Source: Ctena decussata | Lineage: Eukaryota > Mollusca > Bivalvia > Lucinida > Lucinidae | Assembly (NCBI GenBank): GCA_963989385.1 | Contig: OZ022501.1 | Location: 87,156,979 to 87,220,978 of the forward strand | Direction: 5' to 3' | Length of the DNA: 64,000 bases | Part shown: positions 59,365-64,000 of the stretch, in pieces | How positions within the stretch are numbered: position 1 is the stretch's first letter | Layout of the letters: the number at the start of each line of letters is the position of its first letter | Notes under the pieces: model-generated | The model's database searches: none | What the model saw: only the letters and a program-made list of their open reading frames with translations | Told to the model about the DNA's origin: nothing | Translations under genes and position numbers: made by a program

Positions 59365-59640
59365 GCGAATGGACGTTGCGTTGATGACGTTGCAAGGACA
59401 CTTGCAACGTCTTCCTTTGTAGCAATGCATACCAGACAGTCTGCACTCGTTTTGAAATGAAGTCGCTAAATCTGTCTCGACGTTTATGCGACGTTGTTTG
59501 GTTTCTGCGTGAGTTTCAGTTTCCTAACATTTTACATGTACCTTAACCTTGTTGGCAGAGTTTATACAACGGTTCAAACGTTGTAGTAATGTCGACATTG
59601 CATCGACGTTGATTCGACACTTGCCCGCTTGGTTCCTTCA
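59365..59640. repeat. Decayed AACGTTG/GACGTTG-rich repeat
   Basis: The perfect hairpin GACGTTGCAAG-gaca-CTTGCAACGTC at about 59382-59411, then 'tgcatcgacgttgattcgac' and 'cttgcccgcttgg' near 59600-59632, which resembles one end of the CCCAGCAGGCACA MITE. Confidence 0.5.
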
Positions 59641-59804
59641 GAAAAGGCTTCCAACACTTACATCTCAAACCAGCCATGTAGATTATCCAGTTAAATGCAT
59701 ACAGCTCTGTTCAATATATAAGGAACAGCGAGTATCGTGATCAGACTGCACTTATGTGCATGTCTTAACAAGGGCAAAATACATAAATACATGTTTTTGT
59801 ACCG

Positions 59805-59927
59805 AGCAAGGGCGCACTAGCGGAAATCACACTGAGCGTGTTGGAATTTTGTCACTGTGACAAAAATTTAATACGCACCTGCGTATTTGCATACAGGTAG
59901 CTACGCTTTTGCCGACATTAGAATCCA
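59805..59927. mobile_element. Partial copy of the GGGCGTAGCTA element
   Basis: 'gagcaagggcgcactag' to 'caggtagctacgcttttgc', sharing 'aattttgtca...tgacaaaa' and 'acgcacctgcgtattt' with 12052-12288. Confidence 0.5.
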
Positions 59928-60090
59928 GTGTCTGCTCATCGTACACGTTATAGACACACGATCGAAATCGAAAGTAAACACGTCCTTCTCGCAATACAGA
60001 TAAACCTGTTGTTTTGGTATTTTATTGTTCAGCCATATATTAGTACAAAATTAAGTCATCTAATTTGAATCAGCGCTCAGTTCATCTAAA

Positions 60091-60290
60091 AGATCCATCC
60101 ATCCATCCATCCATCCATCCATCCATCTAGTCACCTACCTACCTAAAATTCTTACCTGCCTACGTCCCTACCCTCTGAATGTCTGTATGTCTGTCTCTCC
60201 GTTCACCTACCTACTTACCTACCTATCCTACCCTACCTACCCTGAGAGGCCGTCTGCCTGTCTCTGTCTGACAGACCGTCTGTCTGTAGC
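60091..60290. repeat. (CATC)n, (CTAC)n and CTGTCTGT simple repeats
   Basis: About nine CATC units at 60091-60127, followed by 'cctacctaccta' and 'gtctgcctgtctctgtctg' tracts. Confidence 0.93.
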
Positions 60291-60324
60291 CTTATGCATT
60301 ATTTATAAGACACCAATATGTTCA

Positions 60325-60497
60325 GACAGAATGGATGGATGGATGACTTGCGAATTAACGTCCATATCAGGACGCTGGATGGGTGATAATGAAAGCGATG
60401 TAGCCAGTCTATGATTAAAATGATCTCCGCCTCCGGTGGGGCTAGAACCCCAGACCGCTAGATCAGCAGGCCAGCGCTTAACATACTGAGGCTCCAT
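60325..60497 (-). mobile_element. SINE family B, reverse copy
   Basis: The tail side begins in (GATG)n at 60328. The head is reversed at 60430-60497 ('ctagaaccccagaccgctag', 'ccagcgcttaacatactgag'). Confidence 0.8.
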
Positions 60498-60770
60498 TTT
60501 TATACAGTACGAATAGTCTGGTTAAATAAAGACAGAAGACCCAGATCGGCCTAATGGTAAAAAAAACGACATCACCAACAACAAAAGAAAAAAAGAAAAA
60601 CAACAACAACACTTCAACTTGTGCTTGTAAGATTCCTGAAGATCCGAGCATAATGTGCGAACCGCAAAGACTGACCTGACTGCCTGCATGCACGGGTACA
60701 CTTTCAGGGGAAGCAAGTCTGCCTTTGTATCTTTTGCCTCGCTTTTTACTTAAGGGTCAAACCTTAAGGG
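60498..60770. other. Non-coding with poly-A/CAA tract
   Basis: 'aaaagaaaaaaagaaaaacaacaacaacac' tract near 60583-60611; otherwise nothing recognised. Confidence 0.4.
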
Positions 60771-61042
60771 AGCCGGGCCGCGTAGCGCAATCGGTAGGGC
60801 ACCTGACTCATAAGTCAGAGGTCCTGGGTTCGAAACCCGGTCTGACCACATACTTTCGTTTCTCCTTCCGCTGGTTTAAGAAGAGCAGTTGTCAGTTACT
60901 GGCGAAAGTATGTGCACTTAGTACTGGTTAACCGCTTAGGAGGTCTAAGCCTGCCCAGGAATAGTGTGGTTAGGTTAACTGGCCGTCCCGACATGACCAT
61001 AGATGTTTACCGTGGACGTTAAGCAATAAATCAATCAATCAA
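60771..61042 (+). mobile_element. SINE family A, youngest-looking full copy
   Basis: The tRNA-Met-like head (CAT in the anticodon-loop position) has A-box 'tagcgcaatcgg' and B-box 'gggttcgaaacccgg', then the SINE body and a (TCAA)n tail. Flanked by TCAAACCTTAAGGG (60757-60770) and TCAAACCATAAGGG (61043-61056), a 14-bp target duplication with one mismatch. Confidence 0.93.
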
Positions 61043-61164
61043 TCAAACCATAAGGGGAAAAAGCTACCTCTGGAGGTTCGATTTTTTTCCTCAAAGCATT
61101 GTTTCAGTTTGAAAGGGCAACGTTTTGCCGAGAATAAAACAGGAAGTCACAAAAAGCATGACAG

Positions 61165-61272
61165 CCCAGCAGGCACATGACGTTGAAATGACGTCGTACT
61201 GACGTCGATGCGACATGGTGACGTCGCATCGACGTCAATATGACGTAATTCTGACGTCATGTGCCCGTTGGG
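61165..61272. mobile_element. MITE with TGACGTC-rich interior, copy 2
   Basis: 'cccagcaggcacatgacgt' to 'gacgtcatgtgcccgttggg', 108 bp with at least seven GACGT/ACGTC words. Confidence 0.85.
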
Positions 61273-61407
61273 AGTGAACCAATTCATTAGACAGGTTTGC
61301 CTACAGTTTGAAACTTGGCACATGTTATGAGAAAACGTTTTAAAGTTCGTGCGAACAGCGAAGACGATAATAAGCCTGCACTTCTGCACAGATGGATGGA
61401 TGGCTAG

Positions 61408-61490
61408 GCCGATCGATCGATCGATCAATAGGTAGATATATAAATAAATACATGTAGATGGATGGATGGGTGGCTGGATGGATGGATGAA
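61408..61490. repeat. (GATC)n and (GATG)n simple repeats
   Basis: 'cgatcgatcgatcgatc' at 61411-61427, then 'gatggatggatgggtggctgg' up to the SINE B tail. Confidence 0.9.
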
Positions 61491-61674
61491 TTGCGATTTT
61501 ACGTCCTTTCTAACAGTATTTTAGTCATATCAGGACAATGGGTGGATGATAATGAAAGGCTATGTCCATGGAACTCTGTTTACGATTGAAAAGATTCCCG
61601 CCAACAGCGGGGCTCGAACTCGGGATCGCTAGATCAGCGGGCCACTGCTTAAGCTACTAAGCTACCGGAGCTCC
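61449..61674 (-). mobile_element. SINE family B, reverse copy, near full length
   Basis: Tail (GATG)n, body 'gcgattttacgtcctttc', 'catatcaggacaatggg', 'gattgaaaagattcccgcc', head 'ggggctcgaactcgggatcg'...'aagctaccggagctcc'. Confidence 0.88.
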
Positions 61675-61692
61675 TTGATAGACAGATAGACA

Positions 61693-61798
61693 CCAGCAGG
61701 CACATGACGTCGTATTGACGTCGGTTCTACGAAATGACGTCGCACCGAAGTCATCACGACGTCATTTTGACGATACGTATCCGCTGGGCCAGATTAGG
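61693..61798. mobile_element. MITE with TGACGTC-rich interior, copy 3
   Basis: 'ccagcaggcacatgacgtcg' to 'acgtatccgctggg', 106 bp, slightly degraded right end. It lies 19 bp from the SINE B head. Confidence 0.8.
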
Positions 61799-62249
61799 GA
61801 GGTAGGTAACATGGAGGAGGAATGGAAAGACAGATAAAATGATGGATAAATGGATGGTTGGATGGTAGGTTGGGTTATAGTTGAATAGGTAGAGAGAGAG
61901 GAATGTGGTCGAGACAAAAGAAAACAAAAATGAGGAAAATCAATTAATCTCGAGGGTAATACCAGTTTCCCAACCTGGTTTTCGACCTAGCCAATCAGTT
62001 ACCGCACATGCAAAAGTGGTTGTCGACTGGGACAATCGACACCAATACCAGCCCGGTCGACGCCCATTTACAATAGTATCATTTACCGTGACTGGTATAG
62101 CTTTCGACCGAATTATCGGTCGACTTAGTACAGTTACTTTGCACAGTACTGGATAGGTCCACTGTTGGTTGGTATTATCGGCTGTCAGCCTATATTTCAA
62201 CCATGACAAATTAAGTTAGTCGCCCCTGATTTATGTTGCGTGATTTTTC
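61799..62249. other. Non-coding with GATG/GTAG-rich start
   Basis: Opposed frames of 83 and 89 residues at 61905-62209 lack support. The word 'ggtcgac' or 'gtcgac' recurs five times. Confidence 0.35.
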
Positions 62250-62520
62250 CATTCCATGTTAGGGGTGGTCGGTTTGGGCGATGGTGCTGCTGAACATTCA
62301 ATGCCGTGGCGTTCTTCTAATTTGGCTAATAGTAGGGCAAGGGCCGGTCGGCCTGCAGCAGGTGCGGGATGGGGTTTGTTTGGATTATTCTAGTCTCATC
62401 TATCCTATCTATACCTTTTCTTTCTTGCTCTCTCTGGAAGCAGCTTGAAGAGACTGAAATACTATCTAAAAGAGCCGTTAAACCCAAACTCCAACTACCA
62501 CCACCATCCACTCCATGCTA
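62250..62520 (+). mobile_element. Possible LINE 3' end
   Basis: 'aaatactatctaaaagagcc' followed by 'gttaaacccaaactcc' and CCA-rich repeats resembles the 3' termini of invertebrate non-LTR elements; no coding part is retained. Memory-based and weak. Confidence 0.3.
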
Positions 62521-62782
62521 GTACATGTACAAACTTATGAGATAACAAGCATCGTTTGTCCAGAGCGCTTGGCTTGCGTTTGAAGACGACAAACTTACTT
62601 ACTGACAAACTCCCTCAGTCGTAGTCCGTACCTGATACTCTTGAATCAATAATAACAGGCAGCGAAACGACATGACTGGACCATAATATATGCTATGACG
62701 ATAGAATGGAAATCTAACAGCCCACAAACAATACGCCCAAATGACATATGTATCATTATATCTCTGTATGATGATCCACATC

Positions 62783-62945
62783 AGTAGGTTCAGCGCTTGC
62801 CTGCCGATCTAACGGACCCGGGTTAGAGATGCGCGAGAAGCGAAATCTTTCCGACTGTAAATGGGGCTACTTTCACTATCAATGTCCCATCGTCCTGATA
62901 CGAAAATACTGTTCTAAAGGACGTAAAACTGCAACACATGATGGC
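62783..62945 (+). mobile_element. SINE family B, + copy, 5' damaged
   Basis: 'atcagtaggttcagcgcttg', 'ctgccgatcta', 'gaaatctttccgactgtaaa', 'cccatcgtcctgatac' and 'aggacgtaaaac'. Confidence 0.75.
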
Positions 62946-63266
62946 AATTAGTATCGGCAAATTTCATAGCCATCCGTCCATTTCTTCTCACGTTGTGATT
63001 TAAGGACCACCTTGGACATCCCTATACACCGGCGTGGCATTCATTACAGGCTTGCACGAAGGCGCAGGCTGATCTGTCTTTCCGCTATAGTATGCATCAA
63101 TTGTGACTAGGATTCTTTTAAATTTGAGATGACCCCCAAGTAGTTTGTCAGCCTCGAATATATAAACTCAGCGTATGGTCAAAGTTTTAATGTCCAATGT
63201 TAAGAGTTTAAAGCGTATGAATACGTACATTTCCAAGGGGAGGTTGTTGAAAAATATTAGTCTATC

Positions 63267-63467
63267 CAGTGCCCTAGATAAGAGGGAGTATTTGGTGATA
63301 ATTAGGGATACTTTTGTTAATTCTGGATAAAAACATATGTTGTGACCCCTCATCTGAACCGTCTCGACGAGACGGTCAGATGAGGGGTTACAACGTATGG
63401 TTTCACTGAGAAATAAAGAAAATTATCTCTCAATTATCATCAAATAACCCTCTTATCTAGAGCTCTG
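63267..63467. mobile_element. AGCTCTAGATAAG palindromic MITE, copy 3
   Basis: 'ccctagataagagggagtat' to 'cctcttatctagagctctg', centre 'gaaccgtctcgacgagacgg'. Flanks 'agtctatc' and 'tgtctatc' are a 7/8 target-duplication candidate, the length expected for hAT. Confidence 0.88.
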
Positions 63468-63599
63468 TGTCTATCTCATGGCGCTTACTCTTTCAGGATA
63501 GAACTTGCTGTCACAGAAAAAAATTATTTCCCTTGGACAGTTTTCTTACAGAACAAATTCTTTTCTTTGAGTAGCATTCAATTAAGAAAGTCTTTTCTG

Positions 63600-63676
63600 G
63601 TATTACCCTCCCACTGTCCTGATATGACTGAAATGCTGTTAAAGAGGGCGTAATATCACAAGTCATTCATCCATCC
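63600..63676 (+). mobile_element. SINE family B 3' fragment with (ATCC) tail
   Basis: 'cactgtcctgatatgactga', 'aatgctgttaaagagggcgt' and 'tcattcatccatcc' match the SINE B body and tail. Confidence 0.65.
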
Positions 63677-64000
63677 ACAGAGCAAATTCTTTCCTGTAAA
63701 AGTATCCCTCATTGTAGAAGGGATTTCCTATCAGGGAAGCAAATACTGTTCTGTAAAAGTTGTCCCTGGTTTGTAAATGATGACCGAACCACGAAGGCGT
63801 ATCACCAAAAGTTTCAATCGTTGCATGTTGCATCTTGCTGTTCACAGAATAAGAAAAAAACAAGGTTAATTCGTGGACTTTTTCACCCTATTTTGACATG
63901 AAATAGATACAAACCTATGCAGGGCTATGGTGCACACCAATGGCAGGGCATAGGGTTTAAAATTATATATTTAGAATGGCCACAATATTCAGCAGTCCAT
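63677..64000. other. Non-coding to the window end
   Basis: Contains 'agagcaaattctttcctgta' and related words similar to 45450-45500 and 56990; nothing else recognised. Confidence 0.4.

Noticed and set aside
60771..60850. tRNA-Met gene
   Set aside because: The tRNA-like head continues into a repeated SINE body with a 3' tail and target duplication, and the same structure recurs at 15119 and 15562.
61905..62209. Two opposed frames of 83 and 89 residues
   Set aside because: Mutually overlapping, without codon bias, domain or splice signals.

Overview
The window reads as nuclear DNA of a metazoan, most likely a bivalve mollusc. It is AT-rich, has almost no long open reading frames, carries spliced-gene architecture at its one credible exon, and is packed with tRNA-derived SINEs, foldback (MITE-like) elements, microsatellites and minisatellites. 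The bivalve assignment is an inference from the style of the repeats and of the reverse-transcriptase relic; nothing here fixes the species.

Only one stretch looks like a host protein-coding exon: 54759-55143 on the + strand. It is a 3'-terminal exon preceded by a good splice acceptor. It encodes an acidic/lysine-rich tail ending in a polybasic CCTIM CaaX prenylation motif, and a candidate polyadenylation signal lies about 0.8 kb downstream. The end resembles paralemmin-type lipid-anchored proteins, but the family is not proven. Everything upstream is probably intron and/or intergenic DNA.

0-5 kb: a decayed reverse-transcriptase relic and its 3' tail, split by a 2.08-kb mariner-like element, then a 44-bp minisatellite. 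5-13 kb: a 1-kb foldback with ~290-bp arms, SINE copies, a second mariner-like element (TA duplication, 29-bp inverted ends) and short MITEs. 13-32 kb: the first copies of a ~235-bp nested-palindrome family (nine in all), SINE pairs, a diverged ~150-bp tandem array, a pogo-like MITE and several 3' ends of the 0-3.7 kb retroelement. 32-47 kb: a tandemly duplicated palindrome, retroelement tails, a ~167-bp tandem array and more foldbacks. 47-54 kb: a perfect 30+1+30 palindrome, two minisatellites, further MITEs and a 607-bp element with TAA target duplications. 54.7-56 kb: the CaaX exon and its 3' UTR. 56-64 kb: a second dense pile of SINEs, CRE-motif MITEs and simple repeats.

The parts do not form an operon or pathway. 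The recurring theme is inverted repetition: more than 25 separate elements can fold back on themselves. In the most abundant family the two arms of each copy share private variants. That points to arm homogenisation, or to proliferation of already-changed palindromic masters, and is the observation most worth following up.
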